Positions 30,748 to 40,487 of a DNA stretch of 57,938 nucleotides are shown here, one piece after another. This stretch comes from Treponema sp. (GTDB taxonomy: Bacteria > Spirochaetota > Spirochaetia > Treponematales > Treponemataceae), in NCBI GenBank assembly GCA_017446265.1, contig JAFSRD010000042.1, forward strand, positions 1 to 57,938, written 5' to 3'. A program made the position numbers and the translations under genes. Within the stretch, counting starts at the first letter, position 1. Each line of letters starts with the position of its first letter. The notes below the pieces were generated by a model that worked only from the letters and a program-made list of their open reading frames with translations, searched no databases and had not been told where the DNA came from.

Positions 30748-32043
30748 TTAACACGCTATCTGCAAAGCCGTCTCATATATAGCAGCATAGACTGCCGTAA
30801 TTTTTTTTTCGTCTATGCTGCTGAATGCGATTCGCAATGTGCTGCTGTCTATAGCAATTGTGCCTATGCCTTTTTCTGCAAGCAATTTTTTGCGCAAATC
30901 TTCTGCATCTGTTTTTTCAACGTGAAAACTCATAAAATAGCCTGAATTAAACGGCAGCGGCGTGAGCACTGGCGATGTATGCGTGTTGACAAAGTTGCGG
31001 ACAGCGCGGTATCGCTTTTCAAGTACAGCGCGGAATGCCGCTCTTTGCGCTTTGTCCTCTTGGTTTTCTTCTGTGCGCAAAAGCAGAGACTGCGCAGGAG
31101 TTGAACTGCACGAGACAGTTGCGCGTATCAGCCCCATAAGTTTTTTTTCAAGCGCGTTGTACTGTTCTTTTGTATAATTTTTGCAGCCGAACGTCATAAA
31201 TCCGCAGCGGAATCCCCATGCAAAATCTTCTTTTGTGGGACCGTCGATTTTTACGGCGAGCACATTTTCATGAATGTCTGCAATATGTGCAAAAAGCGAC
31301 TGTTTTTCAACTTCAGGTTCGTAATTCAAGCCAAAGTATGCGTCGTCACAAATGATTAATAATTTTGCGTCGTGTTCTGCTGTATTCTTAATAATGCTGC
31401 AAATTTTTTCTATTTCTTTGTGCGTAGGACTGTAGCCTGAAGGATTTTGCGGAAAATTCAGGAGCAGGCGCACCGAGCCGTATTTTGTCGCTTCATCGTT
31501 CACTGCTTTTTCAAGCCCTGAAATATTAAGTGAGTTGCCGTCGAACAATGGAAACTGGTGTAATTCTGCGCCGCACCGTGTTTCTATAACGAGTGCGTAG
31601 TTGTCCCATGAGGGGTAGGGAACAAGAAGCGGTTTTGTTTCATCGCAGAATAAATCAGCTGCATATGCGATGCCTGCAGTAAGGCCTGGTACCACTGTTG
31701 GAAGCGATATAGCTTTTGAAGCAAGCAGCGGATTTTTAGCGATTATATGATTTTTCCACAATGCGCGCAACTCTTCATTGCCTGCTGTCGGCGCATATGC
31801 TACAAGCTCCTGCGCATTCAGCGAAGGTATGCTTTTTTGAATGGACGGAAGAATTGCGGGTGAGCCGTTTATGACTGTCATGCCTATTGTGCCGTTTGCA
31901 ACAGTGGCGCTTCTTTTAGCTTCGCCGCTTTGCATGATTATTCCTTTTGGAAAAAACATGCGTTTTCCTAATTTTGAGAAAAGTGTGTCTACTGCAGTAT
32001 TTTTTAATATGTCATTTAAATCTTGTGCTAAAGGGTTTAACAT
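30748..32043 (-). CDS. Class I/II pyridoxal-phosphate aminotransferase
   Basis: A 431-residue fold-type I PLP enzyme. PLP-binding motifs are LLLNFPQNPSGYSPT (Asn), IICDDAYFGLNYEPE (Asp and Tyr) and KIDGPTKEDFAWGFRCGFM with the Schiff-base Lys and phosphate-binding Arg. The substrate is not evident. The start at 32043 gives MLNPLAQDLNDIL; longer upstream codons are not protein-like. There is no Shine-Dalgarno sequence. A TTGACA box (32074 region, leftward) lies in the divergent promoter region shared with moxR. It is possibly co-transcribed with the solute-binding protein downstream. Confidence 0.85.
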   Translation of the reverse strand: MLNPLAQDLNDILKNTAVDTLFSKLGKRMFFPKGIIMQSGEAKRSATVANGTIGMTVINGSPAILPSIQKSIPSLNAQELVAYAPTAGNEELRALWKNHIIAKNPLLASKAISLPTVVPGLTAGIAYAADLFCDETKPLLVPYPSWDNYALVIETRCGAELHQFPLFDGNSLNISGLEKAVNDEATKYGSVRLLLNFPQNPSGYSPTHKEIEKICSIIKNTAEHDAKLLIICDDAYFGLNYEPEVEKQSLFAHIADIHENVLAVKIDGPTKEDFAWGFRCGFMTFGCKNYTKEQYNALEKKLMGLIRATVSCSSTPAQSLLLRTEENQEDKAQRAAFRAVLEKRYRAVRNFVNTHTSPVLTPLPFNSGYFMSFHVEKTDAEDLRKKLLAEKGIGTIAIDSSTLRIAFSSIDEKKITAVYAAIYETALQIAC

Positions 32044-32060
32044 GATAAAGTAGATTATTC

Positions 32061-32096
32061 TAAAATGCAGTAGTATTGTCAATCGCAATACTGCAT
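32061..32096. repeat. Stem-loop in the aminotransferase/moxR divergent promoter region
   Basis: AATGCAG plus TATTG pairs with CAATA plus CTGCATT around TCAATCG, with a small bulge. It overlaps the TTGACA/TTGTCA boxes of both directions, so it may be an operator. Confidence 0.5.
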
Positions 32097-32124
32097 TATT
32101 TTTACAAGTTTGAGGTTGTGTAAT

Positions 32125-33117
32125 ATGGGAAAGAGCGCTGTTGGACATGAGGAATTTGAGGAATGTCGCAATATTATTGAACAATGTCGGACAGAAGCAC
32201 ATAAGCGGATTGTCGGTCAGGACGAGCTTTTTGACGGCATTATGACAGCATTCATTGCAGGCGGCCACGTGTTGCTTGAAGGTGTGCCCGGTCTTGCAAA
32301 AACGCTTGCCGTAAAAACATTTGCAGAAATTTCCGGACTAGATTTTAAGCGCATTCAGTTCACGCCTGATTTGCTTCCCGCAGATGTTTCAGGCACGCTT
32401 ATCTACGAGCAGGGGCGGGGAACATTTTCAGTGCGCAAAGGACCTATCTTTGCCCATGTCGTTCTCGCCGATGAGATAAATCGTGCAAGCGCAAAAGTGC
32501 AGTCTGCCATGCTTGAAGCGATGGAAGAGCGTCAGGTGACAATAGGCGAGCAATCATATAAATTGCCTGAACCGTTTTTTGTACTTGCTACGCAGAATCC
32601 TATAGAGCAGGAAGGCACATACAATCTTCCCGAAGCAGAACTCGACAGATTTTTACTCAAACTTGTAGTGCCGTATCCGCAGCCCGAAGATGAGCTTAAA
32701 ATTGTTAAGACGGCTGGAAACGCGCCAGCAGTTCCGGTGAGCAAAATTCTTGGCGTGCTCGACATTGCACGGTTGCGCCGTGTTCTTGCCAGAATCGTAT
32801 GCGAAGACGCAATCATTGCGTATATTGTTTCGCTTATCTCAGTGACGCGTCCGTCCGCGGAAAACAAACAGTCTGAACACGACATTACGCGCTACATTAC
32901 ATTCGGCGCTTCGCCGCGCGCAGGCATTGCGCTTTTACAGTGCGCTAAAGTTGCGTCGCTATTTGCAGGCAGGTCGTTTGTGCTTCCTGAAGATGTGCAA
33001 ACTGTTGCGCCGAGCGTTCTGCGCCATCGCCTTGTGCTCTCATATGAAGCGGCAGCAGATTCAATTACTGCTGATGAAATAATTTCCCGCATGCTCGATT
33101 TTGTGCCGGTTCCATAA
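32125..33117 (+). CDS. moxR: MoxR-family AAA+ ATPase
   Basis: A 330-residue chaperone-like ATPase: Walker A EGVPGLAKT (about residue 52), Walker B VVLADEINRAS, sensor 1 LATQNPIEQEGTYNLPEAEL and an arginine-finger ELDRFLL region. MoxR ATPases assemble with VWA proteins to remodel or insert cofactors in cell-envelope complexes. The start at 32125 has GAGG nine bases upstream; an upstream TTG-type extension is unlikely. First gene of the six-gene Bat operon, with only two bases before the DUF58 gene. Confidence 0.92.
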   Translation: MGKSAVGHEEFEECRNIIEQCRTEAHKRIVGQDELFDGIMTAFIAGGHVLLEGVPGLAKTLAVKTFAEISGLDFKRIQFTPDLLPADVSGTLIYEQGRGTFSVRKGPIFAHVVLADEINRASAKVQSAMLEAMEERQVTIGEQSYKLPEPFFVLATQNPIEQEGTYNLPEAELDRFLLKLVVPYPQPEDELKIVKTAGNAPAVPVSKILGVLDIARLRRVLARIVCEDAIIAYIVSLISVTRPSAENKQSEHDITRYITFGASPRAGIALLQCAKVASLFAGRSFVLPEDVQTVAPSVLRHRLVLSYEAAADSITADEIISRMLDFVPVP

Positions 33118-33119
33118 AA

Positions 33120-34016
33120 ATGAAACATCTTCTTGCAGTCAACAGAGAAACGCTTGCGAAACAGGCAGCATCGTTCCGCCTTTCTGCCGGCATACTTGCA
33201 GACAGTTTTAAAGCGGGCGCATTCCGCTCGCTGCAACGCGGGCAAGGCATTGAAACAAACGGTGTGCGTGAATATTTGCGTGGCGATGATGTGCGTGCAA
33301 TCGACTGGAACGTAACGGCGCGTATGGGAAAACCGTTCGTAAAAATTTTTGAAGAAGAGCGTGAGCTGCAAATTTTTCTCATTGTAGACCGCTCGCTTTC
33401 CATGTTTACCGGTACAGGTGGAAAAACGCGTTACAGTACTGCTGCAGAAGCTGCTGCGCTCATCACAATGGCGGCAGAGTTGAATGCGAGCAGCATAGGG
33501 GCCGTTTTTTTTGATGGAGCCATCCAGTTTTCTTGTGCGCCAAAAATGGGGCGCAGTCGTACTATGCTTTTGTTGACGCACCTTGACGAAGTTGCAGAAA
33601 ACGGCATTACAGGTTCAGTACTTAGCAATGCGCTTGCAGGAGCTGGAAAATTATTAAAAAAGCGTTCGCTCGTCTTTGTCTTTTCAGATTTTCGCACTAC
33701 AGAATGGCTTACACCGCTTGCAGTTCTTGCGCAAAAAAATGATGTGCTTGCCGTGCGCATTGCCGATATAAGCGACAATGAGCTTCTCGAAATGGGCACA
33801 GTGCCGTTTGTAGACAGTGAAACAGGAACTCGCCTTGTGCTGCCATCATCTTCAACATCGTTTAGAAATGCGTGGCGGCAGAGCAACAGACAGCACCTTT
33901 TGCGGTGGCAGGAGTCATGCATTCGTCACGGTGCTGTACCGCTTGTTATTTCTACTGATGATGTACCTGTTCGCGTTCTTTCAAATTTCTTTTTGCATAG
34001 AGGGCAGTTGTATTGA
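33120..34016 (+). CDS. DUF58/VWA-like protein of the Bat operon
   Basis: A 298-residue cytoplasmic protein with the DUF58 hallmark GVREYLRGDDVRAIDWNVTA, then a VWA-like Rossmann core starting LIVDRSLSMFTG (a D-x-S-x-S-like metal site) and VFVFSDFRTTEW. DUF58 proteins are constant partners of MoxR. The stop overlaps the next start by four bases (TTGA), showing translational coupling. Confidence 0.88.
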   Translation: MKHLLAVNRETLAKQAASFRLSAGILADSFKAGAFRSLQRGQGIETNGVREYLRGDDVRAIDWNVTARMGKPFVKIFEEERELQIFLIVDRSLSMFTGTGGKTRYSTAAEAAALITMAAELNASSIGAVFFDGAIQFSCAPKMGRSRTMLLLTHLDEVAENGITGSVLSNALAGAGKLLKKRSLVFVFSDFRTTEWLTPLAVLAQKNDVLAVRIADISDNELLEMGTVPFVDSETGTRLVLPSSSTSFRNAWRQSNRQHLLRWQESCIRHGAVPLVISTDDVPVRVLSNFFLHRGQLY

Positions 34017-34996
34017 AAAAATTATTAATTACCGCAATAAAAATATTATTGATTTTTTCTCTCTATGCGCAATCTGATGTCATACAAGTGACAATTCCTA
34101 AGAAAATGTATGTCGGCGATACAGTGGAATTGCAGTACACATTCCGTTCTGCAGTTGATTTTTTTGCTGATGCAGCTGATGATGTAAAAACGCAAGATAT
34201 TGATTTAGAAACAAGTGGATTTAAAACAGACACAGATGAATACACGATAACAAAATTATCGCTTGCGAGAAATGGATTGCAGTACACGCTCAACATGACA
34301 TTTGTGCCGTGGCAGACAGGCGAACTTGTTTTTCCTGCGTTTGATATGGCTGCTGCTGTGTACGGCAGCAGTTCGTCGCCATTTATTATTAATTTGCAGG
34401 CGGTGGAAGTATCTTCAATTTTGCAAAATGCAGGCGAAGCGTCGTTGCATGCAAGTGCAGGTCCGCTTTTGCTTCCTGGAACAATGTATGCGCTTTACGG
34501 CATTGCAATTGCGGCCGTCGTCATATTGATTTTATTAATCAGGTTGATTGCAAAGTGGCAGGCTGTCAGCGCGGCGTATAGAATGCGCAAATTGCGCCGC
34601 GCATATGTGCGAAATGCAAAGGAGTTGTTCCGCGAACTTCGCCGACTTGAAAAAGAAGGGGTACGTATTGACGATGGAACTTTTTGCGCGGAATTGCAGC
34701 AGCTTGTGCGCAAATACATGGATTTTAGATTTGGATATCATTTTACAACTGTTGCGACACCTGCAATTCTCGATACATTTGATAAAGTGATGGCGAACAC
34801 TATGTCTGAACGACAGCAGACAGCAGCTCTTTCTATGTCGGCAGTGTTGCGCCGCACCGATTATGTGCGGTTTGCGCGCGGTTCAGCCGATTCCTTGCGT
34901 GAACCATCTGATCAATATGCTGCGCAGTTTGCAGATGATGAGCGCAATTCGCTTTTGCGCATTGTGCGTGATGCAGTGGAGCGGTTTGAATCATGA
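34013..34996 (+). CDS. Bat operon membrane protein, TTG start
   Basis: A 327-residue protein beginning at TTG with AGAGGG upstream and a TTGA overlap with the DUF58 stop. A signal peptide (MKKLLITAIKILLIFSLYAQ) is followed by a periplasmic beta domain like BatD N-terminal regions (PKKMYVGDTVELQYTFRS). One membrane helix (about 160-182) precedes a cytoplasmic helical tail with FCAELQQLVRKYMDFRFGY. This gene position in other Bat operons is held by a DUF4381-like protein, to which the tail is similar in style. Confidence 0.7.
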   Translation: MKKLLITAIKILLIFSLYAQSDVIQVTIPKKMYVGDTVELQYTFRSAVDFFADAADDVKTQDIDLETSGFKTDTDEYTITKLSLARNGLQYTLNMTFVPWQTGELVFPAFDMAAAVYGSSSSPFIINLQAVEVSSILQNAGEASLHASAGPLLLPGTMYALYGIAIAAVVILILLIRLIAKWQAVSAAYRMRKLRRAYVRNAKELFRELRRLEKEGVRIDDGTFCAELQQLVRKYMDFRFGYHFTTVATPAILDTFDKVMANTMSERQQTAALSMSAVLRRTDYVRFARGSADSLREPSDQYAAQFADDERNSLLRIVRDAVERFES

Positions 34997-35038
34997 ATAA
35001 CACAGTGCCGTCATTTGCAACAGACGGGAGGAAAAACC

Positions 35039-36034
35039 ATGCCTGATTTTCAAAATCCAGCTGCATTGCTTTTGCTGCTGCTCGTTCCGATTTTAATAAT
35101 TTTGCGCATGCTCGGCATATGTTCACGCATCTCGTTTCCGATTACGCTTGCAGATTGGGGGGGCAGAATATTTGCATGGAAAAGCAACAGCGTTGCTTCA
35201 TATGCGGCACGCATTTTTGTTGTTGTCGGTTTTGCATTCGGAGTTGTTGCACTTGCTGACCCTGTTTTTTATCATCAGGAGCGCATCTATATGTCGCGTG
35301 GTGCAGATGTCGTTTTTGTTGTAGACACAAGTCCGTCTATGGCAGCAAAAGATATAGCAGGCATGATGCGGCTTGACGCTTCCCGTCGTGCCATACGCAC
35401 GCTTGCTTCAGAGAATGCGGGCATGTCGTTTGGACTTGTTGCTGTGGGAACGGAAGCTGCTGTTGTTGTACCGCCGACGCTCGATCAAAAAATATTTCTT
35501 TCACGGCTTGATGCCCTTGCTGTTGGAAACCTCGGCGATGGCTCTGCGCTCGGCACAGGTTTGAGCACGGCAGTGTATCACCTTGCATCTTCTGCTGCTC
35601 CGAAAAAGTGCATCGTGCTCGTCACAGATGGAGAAAACAATGCCGGTTCCATTCATCCTGAAACAGCAGCGGAGCTCGCAAGAAAACGCGGCATCATCGT
35701 GTATGCACTCGGAATAGGTACGCGCGGTACAGTTCCGCTTGACTATGTTGACCCTAAAACAGGCAAAATATATTCAGGATATTTGCAGTCAGAGTTTGAT
35801 GCCGCGCCGCTCCAGCGCATCGCTTCTGCTGCAAATGGCAGATATTATGGCGTGCAGACGATTGGCGATTTGGCAAATGTGCTTGGGTCAATACGCCACG
35901 AGGTGGGCGTCGTGCAGACATATCACTTGCGCACGGAGAGCACGCATTGCTACGACACGCTGATTCTTGTGGCAGCAATTCTGTTTGTGCTTGCATGGCT
36001 TATACGCAGAATGTATTTGCAGGAGGTGTTGTAG
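35039..36034 (+). CDS. batA: BatA-like VWA-domain membrane protein
   Basis: A 331-residue protein with N-terminal membrane helices (about 9-27 and 58-78), a VWA domain with a complete MIDAS signature VVDTSPSMAAKD (D-x-S-x-S) and VLVTDGENNAGS, and a C-terminal membrane helix (about 305-325). GGGAGG precedes the ATG. BatA proteins are linked to envelope stress and aerotolerance in Bacteroides and Leptospira. It is followed one base later by the second VWA gene. Confidence 0.85.
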   Translation: MPDFQNPAALLLLLLVPILIILRMLGICSRISFPITLADWGGRIFAWKSNSVASYAARIFVVVGFAFGVVALADPVFYHQERIYMSRGADVVFVVDTSPSMAAKDIAGMMRLDASRRAIRTLASENAGMSFGLVAVGTEAAVVVPPTLDQKIFLSRLDALAVGNLGDGSALGTGLSTAVYHLASSAAPKKCIVLVTDGENNAGSIHPETAAELARKRGIIVYALGIGTRGTVPLDYVDPKTGKIYSGYLQSEFDAAPLQRIASAANGRYYGVQTIGDLANVLGSIRHEVGVVQTYHLRTESTHCYDTLILVAAILFVLAWLIRRMYLQEVL

Positions 36035-36035
36035 A

Positions 36036-37676
36036 ATGCTTTTTTCGTGCGAACGTCCGTATGCGTTTTATGGATTGCTGCTGCTTGTTCCATCTATTTT
36101 CTTCACAATTAATAAATTTCGTACAGTCATCACGCAGTCAAAAAAAATTGTCGTTAGCGATGCTGATTTTTATGAAGATAAGCGCATTAAAATCATTCCG
36201 CGCATATTGATTTTGCGCACTGTTTTGCGCGCGTTCAGCTGGGTTCTGCTCGTGTTTGCATATGCAGGGGTTTCATGGGGAACGTATGAACTGCCTGTGC
36301 AAAAAAGCGGCAGTGCGGTTTCATTTGTGTTTGATATTTCGTACAGCATGACCGCTGACGATGCACCCGGCGGTTTGACAAGGCTGCAAGCCGCATCTCG
36401 CTACGCAGACATGTTGCTGTCGCGCATGGGGGACGCATCTGTTTCTGTTGTACTGGCAAAAGGTGACGGCGTTATTGTTGTTCCGCTCACTGAAGATACT
36501 GCTGTCGTGCAATCACTGCTTGACACCCTCTCGCCAAGTTTGATGTCTGCATCTGGTTCTTCGCTTAAAAAGGGCATAGATGCTGCGTTGCAATCGTTTC
36601 CTGCAAGTTCTGCGCAGACTGCGCATATTTGGGTATTTTCCGACGGTGATGAAACTGACGGACAACTTGTGAGTGCGCTTGAAAGCTGTATAAAGCGTGG
36701 TGTAAGCGTGTCGCTCATCGGGTTTGGTACAGAGCGAGAAGTTGAAGTGCTTGCCGGCGACGGAAAAACAAAAGTGTTTACCGCGCTCCGTTCAGAAAAG
36801 CTCAAAAAGGCAGCTGTACAATCATCGAAACACGCGCTCAATTTTAATTCAAACGCATCGGTGCAATATATTGACGCGACGGAATCTGGTTCTGCGCTCG
36901 CGTTGCTGCGTTCAATTGCCGGCGAAAGAAACACAGTGACTGTTTCGTATGAAATACGCCCCGTCAAGCGACATACATTGTTTTTACTGCTTGCGTTGAT
37001 ATGCTTTGTGATAAGTATTGCCATATCAGAATGTGATATTGAAAACTATCGCAAGCGTTTGCGTAGAACAGCTGCTGTTGCGCTCGTAGCCAGTGCGTGT
37101 TTGTTCTCATCGTGCAGTAACGCGCGGCTTGAGCATGCAAAAGAAATTTTAACAAGTTCATGGGCATGGCATCAAAAAAACTACAACAGCGCAACCGCAG
37201 GGTTTCTGCGCGTAAAAGAAGATGCGCTTCATTCAGGAGATGCTCTTGCGGTACAGTATGCGTACTACAATCTTGCAGCGACATATATTATGCAGGGCGA
37301 ATACAGTGTTGCGCTTTCCTGTCTTCAAGAACTGTCGCCCGATGCGCCGCAACACGTGCAGTATGCGGCATGCTACAATCGCGGCATAGTGGCGTATCGC
37401 AGTGGCGATTACAAAATGGCGGCAGATTGTTTTAAAAGCGCGCTTATGATAGACAACTCAAAAGTTGAGGCAAAAGAAAATCTTGAAATTGCACGGCGGT
37501 GGCAGATTGCCAAGGAAACGCGTACAGAAGACAGTGAATTGCTTCCTGTTGTGCAAGATGACAGCGAAGTGTCAGCGATTGAGAATGCAATATTTCAACA
37601 TATACGGGAGAACGACAGGCGACAATGGAAAAACAGCGAGCAGACAGAACAGTTAACATCTTCTGTAGATTATTAA
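36036..37676 (+). CDS. BatB/BatC fusion: VWA domain plus TPR domain
   Basis: A 546-residue protein. N-terminal membrane helices are followed by a VWA domain with MIDAS FDISYSMTADD, a mid-protein membrane segment (LFLLLALICFVISIAIS, about 310-327) and a second hydrophobic stretch ending in a lipobox-like LFSSC. The C-terminal TPR part contains NSATAGFLRVKEDALHSGDA, YNLAATYIMQGEYSVAL and CYNRGIVAYRSGDYKMAADC. In many Bat operons these are separate BatB and BatC proteins. AGGAGGTG sets the start at 36036. It overlaps the next gene by 52 bp. Confidence 0.82.
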   Translation: MLFSCERPYAFYGLLLLVPSIFFTINKFRTVITQSKKIVVSDADFYEDKRIKIIPRILILRTVLRAFSWVLLVFAYAGVSWGTYELPVQKSGSAVSFVFDISYSMTADDAPGGLTRLQAASRYADMLLSRMGDASVSVVLAKGDGVIVVPLTEDTAVVQSLLDTLSPSLMSASGSSLKKGIDAALQSFPASSAQTAHIWVFSDGDETDGQLVSALESCIKRGVSVSLIGFGTEREVEVLAGDGKTKVFTALRSEKLKKAAVQSSKHALNFNSNASVQYIDATESGSALALLRSIAGERNTVTVSYEIRPVKRHTLFLLLALICFVISIAISECDIENYRKRLRRTAAVALVASACLFSSCSNARLEHAKEILTSSWAWHQKNYNSATAGFLRVKEDALHSGDALAVQYAYYNLAATYIMQGEYSVALSCLQELSPDAPQHVQYAACYNRGIVAYRSGDYKMAADCFKSALMIDNSKVEAKENLEIARRWQIAKETRTEDSELLPVVQDDSEVSAIENAIFQHIRENDRRQWKNSEQTEQLTSSVDY

Positions 37677-39004
37677 TTATATTATCTTTCGCATCTGCTG
37701 TATGCGCACAATCGCTTTCTGACATACGGCGACTGCAAGTAACGCCGCCGTCTGGTGTAATATACACTGACACAGAATGCATGTTTACGCTTGTCATTCC
37801 AAATGTAAAACCTGCCGATGTACAAGTTGATAATCCAATCCTGCCGTCAGATGTGAACTTTATTGCGCTTCGCAGAACTGATTATACAGGGCAGAACAAC
37901 AGCACTGAAGTGAATGTGTGGCTGTCATTTCGAGAAACGAAAGTGTATGCGCTGCCGCCATTGCGCGTAAGGATTGCACGGCGGCTGTATGAAATCCCAT
38001 TTGCGCCTGTGAGTGTGGAGCAAGACCCGTCTGCAACGACACCATGCCTTGTCATGCGGTTTGATAACGGCGTTACGGTAGTTGACGGCGATCGATATGA
38101 TTCGCCGCTTTTTTCTGTACGTGCAGGTGAAAAAATCAGATTTACGCTTTATTTGCAGTATGCTGTTCAAATAGTGCAGTTTGCATGGAGCGTGTCAAAA
38201 GATGCGCTTTTTACTGAACTTGAACGATATGAAATCACTGCGGGCAATCCGCGAGCTGCTGCATTTTCAGCAGAGCTTATTCCTGTTGCGCGCTTTGAAT
38301 GGCAGCCGCTTGTTTTGGGAGAATCAGTGCTTCCTCCCATGCAACTTACCGCTACTGCGTATAGCGGTTCTCGTGCGCGCCTCGTGCCGCCAGAAGTGAA
38401 AGTGACAGTGACAGTGCTCCCTTCTGCTGAAGAACAAAACGCTGAAAGCGACAGCAACGAAAGCTACTTTTCATATGCGTTCACTGAAGTTGGCAGTTCT
38501 GAAACTGCAAAAGCGCGGCTTCCTATTTCTGAAGCTGACTGCGAGACGCTTGCAGCTCTGCGCATGCGAGAGCGTCATGCGCTCATTCCTTTAAAAGCGG
38601 CTGCTGAGCGACGTGCGTTTGAAAAAGAACTTGGAATCACTTCGGGGCAGCGCGAGCCTAATTTTACGTTGTTCGTTTTGCTCGCTTTTACCACAGTGAT
38701 TTTCATTGCGGTTATGTGCGCAATGTTTGCGGTAAAAAAACGAATTACTGCATTCGTTGCGCTCGGCATTTCATGCATATTGCTCATTCTGACAGTGTTT
38801 TTTGGAATGCAGTTTTTATCTCAATACGGCATTTTTAAAGGCGGCGCAATACGCAGTGTTCCCGATGCATCTTCGCGTATTGTTTCTCCGATAGAAAGCG
38901 GCGAGCGTGTAAAAATTGAAGAAAATGCAGGCGAATGGTGCTATATTGCATACGGTACGACAGGTGGTTGGATTCTTTGTGACGCGATTGTTTTAATAAA
39001 GTGA
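37625..39004 (+). CDS. batD: BatD-like protein with C-terminal SH3-type domain
   Basis: A 459-residue exported membrane protein. A signal peptide (to about residue 28, VCAQ) is followed by repeated beta domains (QVTPPSGVIYTDTECMFTL and later WLSFRETKVYALPPLRVRIA) as in BatD. Two membrane helices lie near 335-355 and 362-385. The last 60 residues form a bacterial SH3-like domain (IRSVPDASSRIVSPIESGER then EWCYIAYGTTGGWIL). The added SH3 domain suggests binding to peptidoglycan or a peptide ligand. Last gene of the Bat operon. Confidence 0.8.
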   Translation: MEKQRADRTVNIFCRLLIILSFASAVCAQSLSDIRRLQVTPPSGVIYTDTECMFTLVIPNVKPADVQVDNPILPSDVNFIALRRTDYTGQNNSTEVNVWLSFRETKVYALPPLRVRIARRLYEIPFAPVSVEQDPSATTPCLVMRFDNGVTVVDGDRYDSPLFSVRAGEKIRFTLYLQYAVQIVQFAWSVSKDALFTELERYEITAGNPRAAAFSAELIPVARFEWQPLVLGESVLPPMQLTATAYSGSRARLVPPEVKVTVTVLPSAEEQNAESDSNESYFSYAFTEVGSSETAKARLPISEADCETLAALRMRERHALIPLKAAAERRAFEKELGITSGQREPNFTLFVLLAFTTVIFIAVMCAMFAVKKRITAFVALGISCILLILTVFFGMQFLSQYGIFKGGAIRSVPDASSRIVSPIESGERVKIEENAGEWCYIAYGTTGGWILCDAIVLIK

Positions 39005-39029
39005 GTTGTTATTAATTTCGGAGAATATT

Positions 39030-39578
39030 ATGGATTTTGGAGCAATACTTGACAAATGGGAAAAGCAGCAGAAAAACTCGAGTGGTAAAAAACAGTCAAA
39101 CTACGCCGTGAAGGATTGCGACTCGCGTCAACCGGTAAAACACGCCGCGCAAGGCGACACAGGCAATCAGCAGGCAAACGGATTTTCCAAGCAGGTGAAT
39201 CCGCAAGAACTGTGGCTCAGAAAATATGGCGTAGTTGATAAAGACAAGCTTGCAGAAGAAGCGTATGAGCGCGAAAAAGAGCATTCCGTGTCATATCTAA
39301 AAACGCTCCCGATTGAAGCACGTATAGATTTGCACGGACTTACGAGAGACGAAGCGTGGAACAGGCTTGTTAATTTTACAAATGACTGTGTGCAGCGCGG
39401 CGTGCGAAAAATGCTTGTCATTCATGGCAAAGGCATTCACACGACGGGGAGCGATCCTGTGCTTGGAGAAGTGGTGCGCCGTTTTATCGAAAGTGACAAA
39501 CGGTGCGGCACGTCAGGGCATCCGAATAAGCGGCTTGGCGGCAATGGAGCAACATGGGTGCTCCTCAAATACTTGTAA
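39030..39578 (+). CDS. Smr-domain protein (MutS2 C-terminal-like nuclease domain)
   Basis: A 182-residue protein. The Smr domain occupies the C-terminal half with DLHGLTRDEA (100-109) and the HGKGIH loop (132-137), ending in GNGATWVLLKYL. Family members nick branched or RNA substrates. The N-terminal 60 residues are polar and probably disordered. The start at 39030 follows CGGAGAATATT; the frame opens earlier without a ribosome-binding site. Placed 25 bp after batD, so it may belong to the same transcript. Confidence 0.87.
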   Translation: MDFGAILDKWEKQQKNSSGKKQSNYAVKDCDSRQPVKHAAQGDTGNQQANGFSKQVNPQELWLRKYGVVDKDKLAEEAYEREKEHSVSYLKTLPIEARIDLHGLTRDEAWNRLVNFTNDCVQRGVRKMLVIHGKGIHTTGSDPVLGEVVRRFIESDKRCGTSGHPNKRLGGNGATWVLLKYL

Positions 39579-39601
39579 TCTTTGGCATAAATAGGTATTT
39601 T
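39573..39601 (+). promoter_or_regulatory. Promoter of the DnaJ-domain gene, leaderless geometry
   Basis: TTGTAA (39573-39578), a 17-bp spacer and TATTTT (39596-39601). The ATG at 39609 is seven bases after the -10 box. Confidence 0.45.
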
Positions 39602-39608
39602 ATAAGAA

Positions 39609-40190
39609 ATGGAACAAGACTTATACGCAGTGCTCGGCGTATCAAAAACAGCGAGCGCTGATGACATTAAAAAAGCATATCGCAATCTTGCGTTCACGTA
39701 CCATCCGGACAGAAATCCTGGTGATAAAGTGGCAGAAGAAAAATTCAAAGCTATTAACGCTGCGTATGACGTGCTCGGCGATGAAGCAAAACGCGCGCAG
39801 TATGACCGCTATGGCTCGTTTGAGAGCGCTGCATATAATCGCCAGTATGAGCAAGGGCAGTATGCGTATGGTCCGTATAATGGCAGGCAGACGAGCGACG
39901 AAGACATGTTCTGGCAGTGGTTCAGTGAAAATTATCAAAATGCACAAAAGCAACAGCGCCGCTATACATACACATGGACATCGGGCAGCCGTGCCCAGAC
40001 GCGAGAAGAACTGAAAGCGCAGTTTTTTTCAAAAGCTTCGCAAGCGGCTTTCGGAATGCTCGCAAGCAGCGTGCTCGGCTTTTTTCCGCTTATTGGTTTA
40101 GTCTGCTTTATCGTCACCATAAACGGTGTGGTCGGAGCGGTGAAGTCTGCAATTGCGCTTATTAAATTAGGAAAACAAAAATCAGATTGA
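39609..40190 (+). CDS. DnaJ-domain membrane-associated protein
   Basis: A 193-residue J-protein. The N-terminal 70 residues form a J domain with the HPD tripeptide at 32-34 ([12 protein letters not shown]) that would stimulate DnaK ATPase. There is no zinc-finger or C-terminal substrate domain of true DnaJ. A Gln/Tyr-rich linker (75-125) leads to a C-terminal pair of hydrophobic segments (about 140-185), suggesting membrane anchoring. It has no Shine-Dalgarno sequence and a promoter ending seven bases upstream. It converges on infA with an 8-bp gap. Confidence 0.85.
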   Translation: MEQDLYAVLGVSKTASADDIKKAYRNLAFTYHPDRNPGDKVAEEKFKAINAAYDVLGDEAKRAQYDRYGSFESAAYNRQYEQGQYAYGPYNGRQTSDEDMFWQWFSENYQNAQKQQRRYTYTWTSGSRAQTREELKAQFFSKASQAAFGMLASSVLGFFPLIGLVCFIVTINGVVGAVKSAIALIKLGKQKSD

Positions 40191-40198
40191 CAGATGCT

Positions 40199-40417
40199 TT
40201 AACGTTGGCGGAAAACAATTCGCCCTCTGTTTAAGTCATATGGCGAAAGTTCTACTTTTACTATATCGCCAGGCACAATTCGTATGTAATGCTTGCGCAT
40301 TTTGCCAGATAACGTTGCAAGAATAAGATGGCCATTTTGCAATTCAATTCTAAATGTGGTGTTCGGTAATGCCTCTTTGACCACGCCTTCAACTTCAATA
40401 GCTTCTTCTTTTGCCAC
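40199..40417 (-). CDS. infA: Translation initiation factor IF-1, GTG start
   Basis: A 72-residue S1/OB-fold protein, the standard IF-1 length, which binds the ribosomal A site during initiation. The sequence [20 protein letters not shown], then [22 protein letters not shown], is diagnostic. The GTG at 40417 is chosen because CAGGGGG lies four bases upstream and it yields the canonical N-terminus; the frame extends upstream with non-homologous residues. Confidence 0.95.
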   Translation of the reverse strand: MAKEEAIEVEGVVKEALPNTTFRIELQNGHLILATLSGKMRKHYIRIVPGDIVKVELSPYDLNRGRIVFRQR

Positions 40418-40487
40418 ATGTCCCCCTGTGAATGTGTAACCTCTATACAAAAAAGGTTGTTTTTTTTGCTAATGTATTTGTGCGGAG

